NCBI GenBank assembly: GCA_003448875.1
Contig: DLXG01000214.1
Coordinates: 1 to 16,351 of the forward strand
Direction: 5' to 3'
Source: Anaerolineaceae bacterium
GTDB taxonomy: Bacteria; Chloroflexota; Anaerolineae; Anaerolineales; Anaerolineaceae
Length of the DNA: 16,351 nucleotides
Below are positions 7,454 through 13,212 of this stretch, piece after piece. A program made the translations under genes and the position numbers. The notes beneath the pieces are model-generated. The model was not told the origin of the DNA. It was given only the letters and a program-made list of their open reading frames with translations, and did no database searches. Within the stretch, counting starts at the first letter, position 1. Each line of letters begins with the position of its first letter.

Positions 7454-8530
7454 TCAATCTTCTTTTTGTGTTGGGGTCGTTTCTTCGTCAGATGAAGCTG
7501 GAGCGATTGGTGCCGGACCAGGTGGGGTTGACGAGGGCACATAGACGACCGTTGGAGGCTGTGGGTAAGGTTTGGTTCCAAACTGGGTCAGGATAATGCT
7601 GCCCAGTCCGACGCTGGCGGCCAGTAAGGACATCAGCCCGCCGAGGCAGAACAAATACCCCAAGAGCCAGACGATGAGTCCCAAAACCAGTGTGCCGATT
7701 CCGGCAGAAACTGCTTCAACCCACTGCGTTTTCAACATGCTGGCAATCCGTTCACCAATTTGGAAGCCAACCGCTATCCAGCCAATCAGCACGGCGACGG
7801 CCAGAATCAGCATGGCAATTAACGCCACCGGGATGAGCAGAATCGTGATGATCAGCACGATCAACACAAACGGTGCCACAACCATGGTAAGCAGGCCGAT
7901 GCCGCCACTCAACAGGGTTTGGTCGGCAATGGTGTTACCAATGATCCGCAGCGGACGGGGAATCAACAGGGCAACCACCAGTGCCAGTACTGCCATTGCC
8001 AGAATGCGCAGAATGTTCACGAGAGCATCCCGCATCCACGAGGTAAAGATGCGAATCGGTGAGGGGACGGTTGGAGTGGAGAAATCAAAGCGGTCAAAGT
8101 TGAACATCAGCGTTTGGGGGTTGAGGCGGTTAATACTGCCGGTAACCGTTGATCCTTCAGCCCGACTGACCGATCCGCCAATGATTTGAACATTACCCTG
8201 AACAAATGCTTCATCTTCAAGGTTGACATTACTGCCTATGGCACTGATATCTCCGTTGACTCGACCATTTACTTGAAGATTGCCCCCAAAGATCACAACC
8301 TCGCCGTTGACCGTGGCGCCGTTTTCAATCTCGGCGTTCCCGCCAACCACAACCAGTGAGCCGTTCAGGGTTTGAGAGGAACGTAACACATAGTTTTCCC
8401 CGAATATCAATTGGTCACCATTGAATTGTTCTCCTGAGGGGGGAGGATTTTGTGCCAGCACAATCGCCGGCGTTGCCAGAGTCAGGAGAAAGGTGATGAT
8501 AAGGATTGTAGAGATCGCTATTTTTTTCAT
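7454..8530 (-). CDS. membrane protein with bactofilin-like polymer-forming repeats
   Basis: A 358-residue envelope protein. A signal peptide (residues 1-26, ending LATPAIVLA) is followed by a beta-helix-type segment at about 44-135. Its short repeats, such as LNGSLVVVGGNAEIENGATVNGEVVIFGGNLQVNGRV (given here only as the pattern xGxVxVxGGxxxI with N-G turns), match the polymer-forming bactofilin/DUF8173 type. Four to five hydrophobic helices lie at about 173-192, 208-250 (probably two), 274-296 and 297-316. The tail is rich in Pro, Ser and Thr and ends acidic, probably disordered. The ATG overlaps the anti-sigma stop by 4 bases (ATGA), so translation is coupled. A role in envelope scaffolding under control of the upstream sigma factor is inference. 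Confidence 0.75.
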   Translation of the reverse strand: MKKIAISTILIITFLLTLATPAIVLAQNPPPSGEQFNGDQLIFGENYVLRSSQTLNGSLVVVGGNAEIENGATVNGEVVIFGGNLQVNGRVNGDISAIGSNVNLEDEAFVQGNVQIIGGSVSRAEGSTVTGSINRLNPQTLMFNFDRFDFSTPTVPSPIRIFTSWMRDALVNILRILAMAVLALVVALLIPRPLRIIGNTIADQTLLSGGIGLLTMVVAPFVLIVLIITILLIPVALIAMLILAVAVLIGWIAVGFQIGERIASMLKTQWVEAVSAGIGTLVLGLIVWLLGYLFCLGGLMSLLAASVGLGSIILTQFGTKPYPQPPTVVYVPSSTPPGPAPIAPASSDEETTPTQKED

Positions 8531-9066
8531 TGTCCTCGTACTCCTTGATGGGAAAGGCGCTGAAGAGTCAGGAACCAGAGAGTGAGCAGCAAGATTGACC
8601 AGCCGACCAGGATCAAAACGAACACCAAAAGCGTCAGCGGTGGGATTTGACTGCCCCAGTAATAGAGAATGTACCGCAACTCAGACCAGCGTTGAGGAGC
8701 GAGGGTAATCCAGCCGATGAGATCTGAAAGGATTTGAGCGGGTGGTACACTCCACAGGAGACGTACCACAAGGATGATTGACAGCAAGATAAAGCTGCCG
8801 CCCAATCCAAACAAAATGATGCGAATCTGTCTTTTTTGGCGATTGGCTTTTCTTTGAGCAAGGTTTGCCTGAAAGCGGTTGACAAATTGAGGTGGTGCTG
8901 GGGCGAGCGGCGGCTTTTCCAGCAGCACTTCCACCCCCTTCCAGGCGGTTTGAAGCTGGCTGCATTGCTGGCAGGACTTTACATGGGCTTCTAATTCCGA
9001 AATCTGGCTGGGGGTTAGTTTCTCCCGTTCAAAGATCCAGTTTTCAAAAGGCAGGTGACTCATCAT
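8527..9066 (-). CDS. zinc-finger (ZAS-type) anti-sigma factor, membrane-anchored
   Basis: A 179-residue protein encoded directly after and overlapping the ECF sigma gene. The cytoplasmic N-terminal domain carries H28-x3-C32-x2-C35 (HVKSCQQC), the zinc-binding signature of ZAS anti-sigma factors such as RsrA and ChrR. A Lys/Arg-rich stretch (QRKANRQKRQ) precedes a transmembrane helix at about 82-106, and a second helix lies at about 143-167, so the region between is predicted to be outside the membrane. It probably holds the sigma factor inactive until an envelope or redox signal arrives; the signal is unknown. Two adjacent ATGs (9066 and 9063) are possible behind GAGAGGA. The sigma ORF ends 23 bases inside this gene. 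Confidence 0.85.
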   Translation of the reverse strand: MMSHLPFENWIFEREKLTPSQISELEAHVKSCQQCSQLQTAWKGVEVLLEKPPLAPAPPQFVNRFQANLAQRKANRQKRQIRIILFGLGGSFILLSIILVVRLLWSVPPAQILSDLIGWITLAPQRWSELRYILYYWGSQIPPLTLLVFVLILVGWSILLLTLWFLTLQRLSHQGVRGQ

Positions 9067-9631
9067 GAATCCTCTCGGGCATGGCGTAATGCTGGCTCTG
9101 ATATTGCTGCGCTAATCGCAGACGCGCGCGGTGCAGCCGGCTTTTTACAGCACTTACGGAAAGTTGTAAAGCCTGACTGATTTCCTCTTCAGAGCATTCG
9201 TACCAGTAGCGCAGGATTACAGCAGCCCGATCTTGAGGATTGAGAGAAGAAAGTAGCGATTGGATCGCCTGGCGTTCCTCACTTTCCCGAATCTGCTTTT
9301 CTGGTTCGGGAGAATGGTCTGCGATGACTTCTTCCATCCAATCCTCTATATCCATGGTGGTGATCCGTTTCTTCCGTTGCTGGTCTATGCAGTAATGGGC
9401 GGCGATGGAAAGTAACCAGGTTGCAAAAGAACGATTGCGGTCGTAACGACGGATTGCCTGATAGGCTCTCCAAAAAGTCTCTTGAGCGGCGTCTTCTGCT
9501 TCCTGGGCATTGCCCAGCATTCGGTAGCACAAATTGTAGACGGGGTTCTGGTATTGCAAAACAAGGCTGGTGAAGGCTTCCTCATCCCCGTTTTGTGCTC
9601 GGATGAGCATGTCCATCTCATGGTTGATCAC
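9044..9631 (-). CDS. ECF (group 4) RNA polymerase sigma factor
   Basis: A 195-residue extracytoplasmic-function sigma factor. Region 2 covers about 16-88: the core-binding DAAQETFWRAY at 47-57 and the -10-recognition helix FATWLLSIAAHYCIDQQRKK at about 69-88. A short acidic linker leads to region 4 (about 118-172) with the helix-turn-helix SEEEISQALQLSVSAVKSRLHRAR, which reads the -35. The GTG start at 9631 is preferred because AGGAG (9638-9642) precedes it by 6 bases. The open frame runs on to an ATG at 9691, but that codon lies upstream of a sigma-W-like promoter (9665-9690), so the longer form would not be made from it. First gene of a four-gene operon with its anti-sigma factor. Confidence 0.93.
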   Translation of the reverse strand: MINHEMDMLIRAQNGDEEAFTSLVLQYQNPVYNLCYRMLGNAQEAEDAAQETFWRAYQAIRRYDRNRSFATWLLSIAAHYCIDQQRKKRITTMDIEDWMEEVIADHSPEPEKQIRESEERQAIQSLLSSLNPQDRAAVILRYWYECSEEEISQALQLSVSAVKSRLHRARLRLAQQYQSQHYAMPERIHDESPAF

Positions 9632-9664
9632 CGACTGCTCCTGTGCTCTTGTTCTAGTACCATA

Positions 9665-9690
9665 TACGCAACCCGAGCGGATTAGTTGCA
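9665..9690 (-). promoter_or_regulatory. putative autoregulatory ECF promoter (sigma-W-like)
   Basis: On the minus strand TGCAAC (9690-9685), exactly 16 bases, then CGTA (9668-9665). The known Bacillus subtilis sigma-W consensus is TGAAAC-N16-CGTA, so nine of ten defined bases match at the right spacing. It would start transcription near 9658, about 27 bases upstream of the sigma GTG codon and just before its Shine-Dalgarno. Autoregulation is usual for ECF sigma operons. Found by eye after knowing the gene, so chance is not excluded. Confidence 0.5.
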
Positions 9691-9729
9691 TGGAACAGGT
9701 TATTTGGTGTATTCTCTTAACCTATTTTC

Positions 9730-9738
9730 ATCATAACA
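9730..9738 (-). promoter_or_regulatory. possible housekeeping extended -10 upstream of the sigma operon
   Basis: TGT-TATGAT on the minus strand (9738-9730), an extended -10 like the one before argS. No matching -35 is found at 16-18 bp, although TTGACC lies nearby with too short a spacer (9 bases). It could supply basal transcription upstream of the ECF-type promoter. Confidence 0.35.
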
Positions 9739-9740
9739 CA

Positions 9741-9762
9741 TACAGGTCAACATTCACCTGTA
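9741..9762. promoter_or_regulatory. inverted repeat, candidate operator
   Basis: TACAGGT (9741-9747) and ACCTGTA (9756-9762) form a perfect 7-bp dyad with an 8-base spacer, lying where the -35 region of the 9730-9738 promoter would be. A further ACAGGT half-site is at 9695-9700. There is no T-tract on either side, so it is a poor terminator for the upstream EamA gene. Binding protein unknown. Confidence 0.4.
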
Positions 9763-9828
9763 CCAAAGAACGGTTCAGTGATAACCACTAGAATGAACTT
9801 GAATACAGGGAAAAGAGGGAAACTCTGG

Positions 9829-10746
9829 CTAATCGGAAGGACTTTTCTGGCGGGCCGCTGCCGGAAAAAATTCCCGAAATTGCGCCAGAAGCATGGCGCT
9901 AAAAATGAGAAGACAGCCAAATATTTGGAGGGGATAGAGCATTTCATTCAAAATGAAGTAGCCCAACACCGCCGCAAAGACGGCCTCCATGCTAAATAAA
10001 ATGGCAGCATCGGTTGTAGGGGCGTGACGCTGCCCAACGACCTGCAAGGTAAAACCCATACCCACCGGAAATACTGCCGAATATATGACTGCCCACCATG
10101 CTTCCGCTTGGGGAACGGTAGCACGTTCAAAAAGCAGTACTCCAATTGTGTTCAGGAAAGCCGTGATTGCAAATTGTCCCATTGCAAACTGCAAGTTGTC
10201 CATGCGCCGAGCCATTCGGCCTACCACGATGACGTGGCCAGCCCAGACAAATGCCCCAGCCAATTCAAACCAGTCACCGGGGGCCGGTTCAAAGGCTCCG
10301 CCGGTGCTGAGGAAAAGTGTGCCAATGACTGCCAGGAAGGCAGCAACCCAGGTGGTCCAGTGGATGACTTCCCGCCAGAACAGCCAGAGCAGTAAGGGGA
10401 TGATGACCACATAGAGACCAGTGAGAAAGCCGGCATTGGCAGCGGTGGTCGTTTTCAGGCCGATTTGCTGAAAAGTGCTGGCTGCAAATAATAACAATCC
10501 AGCAGTGAAGATTCCCGCCCAATTTTTCCGCTCAATGCGGGCTCTTTTACCCAGAATGGCTGCGAGGAAGAGTGTCCCAATCCAGAAACGTACCCCGTTA
10601 AAGGTGAAATGCCCCATACTCTGGGCTGCGATGCTTTGGGCAATGAAGCCGCTGCCCCATATAAAGGAAACAAATAGCAGAATCGCATCCGATTTGATTC
10701 GTTCCGGTGGGGCGGGTTTGAAATTTGGTTTCAATGTAAGCGGCAT
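9829..10746 (-). CDS. EamA/DMT-family inner-membrane transporter
   Basis: A 305-residue polytopic protein of the drug/metabolite transporter superfamily. Two EamA repeats are visible, about 22-150 and 165-293, each with roughly five hydrophobic helices. The first opens with AILLFVSFIWGSGFIAQ, and the second repeat contains WAVIYSAVFPVGMGFTLQVVGQRHAPTTDAAI (characteristic elements: Gly-Phe-Thr-Leu-Gln, then His-Ala-Pro, then Ala-Ala-Ile). The pattern SxEAVFAAVLGYFILNE near the end is typical. The substrate cannot be read from sequence; relatives export amino acids, metabolites or drugs. The ATG at 10746 has AGGAAA about 10 bases upstream. It follows the dodecin gene by 40 bases and is probably the last gene of the arfB transcript. 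Confidence 0.9.
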   Translation of the reverse strand: MPLTLKPNFKPAPPERIKSDAILLFVSFIWGSGFIAQSIAAQSMGHFTFNGVRFWIGTLFLAAILGKRARIERKNWAGIFTAGLLLFAASTFQQIGLKTTTAANAGFLTGLYVVIIPLLLWLFWREVIHWTTWVAAFLAVIGTLFLSTGGAFEPAPGDWFELAGAFVWAGHVIVVGRMARRMDNLQFAMGQFAITAFLNTIGVLLFERATVPQAEAWWAVIYSAVFPVGMGFTLQVVGQRHAPTTDAAILFSMEAVFAAVLGYFILNEMLYPLQIFGCLLIFSAMLLAQFREFFPAAARQKSPSD

Positions 10747-10786
10747 TGTGATGAATTTCCTGAGAAGGGAGCAGGGATTTAGAAGG

Positions 10787-10996
10787 TTATTCTTCCAGCG
10801 TAAAACCTACCTTGAAAGTAACCTGCCATTGTTTGACCTGATCTTCTTCGATGCGTCCACGAATTTCGACAACCTCTAACCATTGCATGTGTCGAATGGT
10901 CTGGCCTGCCCGGGAAACGGCGGTTTGGATGGCATCTTCAATGCTGTTTGGCGATGTACCGGTAATTTCTATAAGTTTATAGGTGTGTTGGGCCAT
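10787..10996 (-). CDS. dodecin, flavin-binding protein
   Basis: A 69-residue dodecin: a small protein forming hollow dodecamers that store or buffer flavin (riboflavin, FMN) or its breakdown products. The sequence MAQHTYKLIEITGTSPNSIE opens the beta strand and helix of the fold. W39 (in MQWLEVVEIRG) matches the Trp that stacks on the isoalloxazine ring, and Q58 (in QWQVTFKVGF) the Gln that contacts it; their separation of 19 residues equals that of W36 and Q55 in the Halobacterium protein. The open frame extends upstream to 11035, but the ATG at 10996 has a well-placed AGGAG and gives the normal size. It lies 29 bases after arfB. Confidence 0.92.
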   Translation of the reverse strand: MAQHTYKLIEITGTSPNSIEDAIQTAVSRAGQTIRHMQWLEVVEIRGRIEEDQVKQWQVTFKVGFTLEE

Positions 10997-11025
10997 AATT
11001 TTCTCCTGCAGATAAGTTGTGAGAA

Positions 11026-11451
11026 TCATTCCCAATCATCGGGGTTGTAACGCCGCCAGCGCTTTACCTGACTGCGGTGCTGCTTTGCTGAACGCCGGGC
11101 AGCGCGGGCAGTGAGGGTCGGCTGAGTGGGCTTGCGAGTTTTGGGGACAGACAAAGATTGTTGAATCAACGTATTCAACCGCCTTAATGCGTCCATTCGA
11201 TTTTGTTCTTGTGTTCGATGCCGTTTGGCTTCCAGAATTAAGATCCCGTCATCGGTTACTTTTTGCCCGGCTAAATGAATCAACCTCTCTTTTGCATCTT
11301 CCGACAGGATGGATGAATTACGAATATCGAAGCGTAGTTGAACCGCGCTGGATACTTTATTGACATTTTGTCCACCCGGGCCAGAGGCACGAATGAAATC
11401 AAACTCAATTTCGTCCTCAGGAATCTGGATTATAGGAGGTTGATTGGACAT
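11026..11451 (-). CDS. arfB: alternative ribosome-rescue factor ArfB (YaeJ/ICT1 family peptidyl-tRNA hydrolase)
   Basis: Releases peptides from ribosomes stalled on mRNAs without a stop codon. From the ATG at 11451 it is 141 residues. The RF1-like catalytic domain carries GPGGQNVNKVSSAV with the GGQ at 26-28, followed by the family pattern RFDIRNSSILSEDAKERL. The C-terminal tail is long and strongly basic (KTRKPTQPTLTARAARRSAKQHRSQVKRWRR), the part that enters the empty mRNA channel in YaeJ. This tail, without a stop-codon-reading domain, separates it from RF1, RF2 and prfH. The open frame extends to 11616, but that stretch overlaps the divergent gene and its promoter. No Shine-Dalgarno precedes the ATG; a -10 element six bases upstream suggests a leaderless message. 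First gene of arfB-dodecin-EamA. Confidence 0.93.
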   Translation of the reverse strand: MSNQPPIIQIPEDEIEFDFIRASGPGGQNVNKVSSAVQLRFDIRNSSILSEDAKERLIHLAGQKVTDDGILILEAKRHRTQEQNRMDALRRLNTLIQQSLSVPKTRKPTQPTLTARAARRSAKQHRSQVKRWRRYNPDDWE

Positions 11452-11457
11452 ACAATA

Positions 11458-11466
11458 AGTATAACA
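11458..11466 (-). promoter_or_regulatory. extended -10 promoter of arfB (leaderless)
   Basis: TGT-TATACT on the minus strand: TGN at 11466-11464 and -10 at 11463-11458. Only six bases separate the -10 from the A of the arfB ATG, so transcription is expected to begin at or next to that codon. No good -35 is seen. The position where it would lie (about 11481-11486) overlaps the -10 of the divergent gene. Confidence 0.5.
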
Positions 11467-11485
11467 GGATGGATCTGGTTTCAGA

Positions 11486-11491
11486 TATAAT
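11486..11491 (+). promoter_or_regulatory. -10 of the PH-domain gene promoter
   Basis: A consensus TATAAT at 11486-11491, with predicted start near 11498 and a leader of about 36 nt to the ATG at 11534. No recognisable -35 at 16-18 bp; that position (11463-11468) overlaps the arfB -10. The two divergent promoters are therefore interlocked. Confidence 0.5.
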
Positions 11492-11533
11492 TTCTTTACA
11501 TCTTCAAATATGATGGTCGAGAGGAGGCTGGTG

Positions 11534-12067
11534 ATGGAATTAGAACAGGTGCGCAACAAAGTTAAAGCAGCGGCATGGCAGGCCATTGCCCAAAGCGGGG
11601 TAAATTTATCAGCCATTTCAAGTGAGGATCAAAATAAACTGGTAGATGCACTTACCGCTCAAATGCTGGTGGTGATGGATGAAGTCATTGGCTCTGACAC
11701 AGATGATCAATTGTCGCGGGTTGCTGAAACCAGCGATGGTGAGCAGATCTTGTGGAAAGGCAGGCCGTTGTTGTCGCTGGTGGAATATTATATGATCACA
11801 AACGAACGGATTAAAGTTGTTAAAGGCCTGTTAGGGAAGGATTACGAAAATTATGAATTGATTCGGATTCAGGATATTGATTTTGCTCAGTCGGTGGGCG
11901 AACGGATCTTAGATATTGGCGATATCCGCATCAAAGGGGCTGATCCTTCTCAATCGGAAATTGTGTTGAGGAACATCAAGAATCCCCATGAGGTGTATGA
12001 ATTGCTTCGGAAGGCGTGGCTGGCAGCGCGCAAGAAATATGGTTTAATCTTCCGAGAAGAAATGTGA
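11534..12067 (+). CDS. bacterial PH-domain (bPH2-like) protein with helical N-terminus
   Basis: A 177-residue soluble protein of unknown role. The N-terminal 60 residues look helical and charged (MELEQVRNKVKAAAWQAIAQ). From about 68 to 160 it resembles the bacterial PH domain (YdbT/bPH2): ILWKGRPLLSLVEYYMITNERIKVVKGLLGKDYENYELIRIQDI (key elements W-K-G-R-P, then Y-x-I-T-N-E-R, then the I-R-I-Q-D-I strand), and NPHEVYELLRKA as the closing helix. Most YdbT proteins have transmembrane helices before the domain; none is visible here. I chose the ATG at 11534 because GAGGAGG (11521-11527) lies six bases before it; the frame is open from 11510 with a poorer site. Divergent from arfB, followed by an independently promoted RRM gene. 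Confidence 0.75.
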   Translation: MELEQVRNKVKAAAWQAIAQSGVNLSAISSEDQNKLVDALTAQMLVVMDEVIGSDTDDQLSRVAETSDGEQILWKGRPLLSLVEYYMITNERIKVVKGLLGKDYENYELIRIQDIDFAQSVGERILDIGDIRIKGADPSQSEIVLRNIKNPHEVYELLRKAWLAARKKYGLIFREEM

Positions 12068-12084
12068 TTCTACATTCGAAAACG

Positions 12085-12093
12085 TGGTACAAT
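12085..12093 (+). promoter_or_regulatory. extended -10 promoter of the RRM gene
   Basis: TGG-TACAAT (TG at 12085-12086, -10 at 12088-12093) lies 18 bases after the PH-domain stop codon. No convincing -35. The predicted start near 12100 gives the RRM gene a leader of about 125 nt. Confidence 0.45.
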
Positions 12094-12099
12094 ACAACC

Positions 12100-12225
12100 G
12101 TTCGTAATTCATCATCTGACGTCCTGAGGGTTTCTGGTTTTGTTTTCGGTCGCATTGGTTTTCTAACAGCACCACAATAGCAAAACGGCACTTGGGGTTG
12201 TCAAATAGAAAAGAAAAGGAAAAAA
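12100..12225 (+). promoter_or_regulatory. long 5' leader of the RRM gene
   Basis: About 125 bases without an ORF between the predicted start site and the ATG, T-rich in the middle (GGTTTCTGGTTTTGTTTTC) and A-rich with GAAAAGGAAAAAA just before the start. GTTTTG and CAAAAC segments could pair across about 40 bases. Long leaders are common on cold-inducible RNA-binding-protein and cold-shock genes, so temperature-dependent structure is possible but not shown. It does not match a riboswitch class I know. Confidence 0.35.
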
Positions 12226-12579
12226 ATGAATATCTATGTAGGTAATTTGTCGTTTGATGCGACCGAAGATGGGGTTCGCGAGTTGTTTTCAGCCTATGGT
12301 ACGGTTACTTCCGTCAATCTGATCAAGGATAAGTTTTCAGGCCAGCCACGCGGTTTTGGATTTGTGGAAATGGCCAACGAAAGTGAAGCCCAGAATGCGA
12401 TTCAGAATCTGAATGGGAAAGCCTTCATGAACCGCAATTTGACCGTGAATGCTGCCCGTCCTCGTGAGGAACGCGGACCGCGAAATTTTGACAGCGGCTT
12501 TGACCGGAGAAGTAACTACGGTAGTGATCGGCGGGGCGGAAAGTCCGGCAACCGGGGTGGCGGCCGCCGTACCTGGTAA
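12226..12579 (+). CDS. RRM-domain RNA-binding protein with Gly/Arg-rich tail
   Basis: A 117-residue single-RRM protein like the Rbp proteins of cyanobacteria and other bacteria. RNP2 is IYVGNL (3-8) and RNP1 is RGFGFVEM (42-49), with the aromatic residues that stack on RNA bases present. The beta-alpha-beta-beta-alpha-beta fold fits residues 1-77. The tail (78-117) is rich in Arg, Gly, Asn and Ser ([16 protein letters not shown]) and resembles the glycine-rich tails of plant and cyanobacterial cold-induced RRM proteins. GAAAAGGAAAAAA provides the ribosome binding site. Likely an RNA chaperone, possibly cold-inducible given the long leader. It ends before the convergent GrpB gene with a shared hairpin. 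Confidence 0.93.
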   Translation: MNIYVGNLSFDATEDGVRELFSAYGTVTSVNLIKDKFSGQPRGFGFVEMANESEAQNAIQNLNGKAFMNRNLTVNAARPREERGPRNFDSGFDRRSNYGSDRRGGKSGNRGGGRRTW

Positions 12580-12590
12580 TAATTGCGTAG

Positions 12591-12638
12591 GAAAAAGAAA
12601 AAAATACAATGGTGTGACCCTGGCGGGCCACACCATTT
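12591..12638 (-). terminator. intrinsic terminator between convergent RRM and GrpB genes
   Basis: A 9-bp perfect stem AATGGTGTG / CACACCATT (12608-12616 with 12629-12637), with an inner CCC/GGG extension and a TGGC loop. On the minus strand it runs into GTATTTTTTTCTTTTTCC, a strong T-tract, so it is a good terminator for the GrpB transcript. On the plus strand only TTT follows, so it may stop RRM transcription weakly. Confidence 0.85.
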
Positions 12639-12642
12639 GCTC

Positions 12643-13176
12643 TTAACGCAGAAATTTCTCAATAAACTCACTTTTCAGGCGATTATATTCAGCCATACCC
12701 AGTCCCCCTCTGGAAAAAAAGGATCGCTTCAGGTCTTGGTAAGCGGATCGAAAAGCTGCATCCAGGCGGAGGCGGTCACGAAAATTGCGAAATTCATTGA
12801 TTCGAGGGGAGTCCTCACTCATTACATAAGCATGGATCTGGTAAGTTTTACCTTCAAATGAGAAAGAGGCAGCCTTTTGCAATGCAATGGCGGTCAATGG
12901 CTCACCGAAAGTCGAATTCTGAAAGCCAAGCCGATCCAGTGTTTGATTGACATGGTTGATTTGGTCGGCTGGGCAAACCAGCATCAGGTCAATTATGCCA
13001 CTACCCGCCAGTCCCGCTACCGCCGTACTGCCAACATGTTCAATCCACAGAGCCGGCATTTCTTCTAAAATAATTCCGATAGCTGCATCGGCTACCAGAA
13101 TGATGGTAGGGTCTGCCGGTTTGAATTGCGGGGGCAGTGGCTCATAACTACGAAAAGGTTTCGAAACTTCCATCAT
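12643..13176 (-). CDS. GrpB family (UPF0157) nucleotidyltransferase-fold protein
   Basis: A 177-residue member of the GrpB/UPF0157 family, a small nucleotidyltransferase-fold group of unproven function that is sometimes fused to dephospho-CoA kinase. The family core is visible as EHVGSTAVAGLAGSGIIDLML, with GST at 49-51 and D63. The usual lysine-proline before the acidic strand (AAKPIIDI) is replaced by Ser-Gly here. The C-terminal block INEFRNFRDRLRLDAAFRSAYQDLK fits the family. The frame is open from a GTG at 13191, but that codon abuts AAAGG with no spacing; ATG at 13176 or 13173 is preferred, behind AGGGTGG. It follows the deoxynucleoside kinase by 36 bases and probably shares its transcript. 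Confidence 0.82.
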   Translation of the reverse strand: MMEVSKPFRSYEPLPPQFKPADPTIILVADAAIGIILEEMPALWIEHVGSTAVAGLAGSGIIDLMLVCPADQINHVNQTLDRLGFQNSTFGEPLTAIALQKAASFSFEGKTYQIHAYVMSEDSPRINEFRNFRDRLRLDAAFRSAYQDLKRSFFSRGGLGMAEYNRLKSEFIEKFLR

Positions 13177-13212
13177 GTTTTGTTTTTCCACCCTTTGTGA
13201 TGGGGAGGTGGG

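Larger units (their letters stand above)
9632..9828. other. intergenic region upstream of the sigma operon
   Basis: This 197-base gap between the EamA stop and the sigma start holds the two candidate promoters and the dyad listed separately. No convincing intrinsic terminator for the EamA gene is visible; only weak short dyads such as AGTG-N5-CACT occur near 9778-9790. No small ORF with a ribosome binding site was found. Confidence 0.5.

Noticed and set aside
7572..8189. 205-codon plus-strand open frame
   Set aside because: Antisense shadow of the bactofilin-like gene: rich in Met, Ser, Arg and Ile with no domain, and the minus-strand protein has signal peptide, repeats and helices.
9631..9691. 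Longer sigma-factor start at ATG 9691
   Set aside because: It lies upstream of the candidate ECF promoter, has no good Shine-Dalgarno, and the added residues do not look like region 1 or 2 of ECF sigma factors.
11452..11616. N-terminal extension of ArfB to 11616
   Set aside because: The extension overlaps the divergent PH-domain gene and both promoters, and the added residues do not resemble the family N-terminus.
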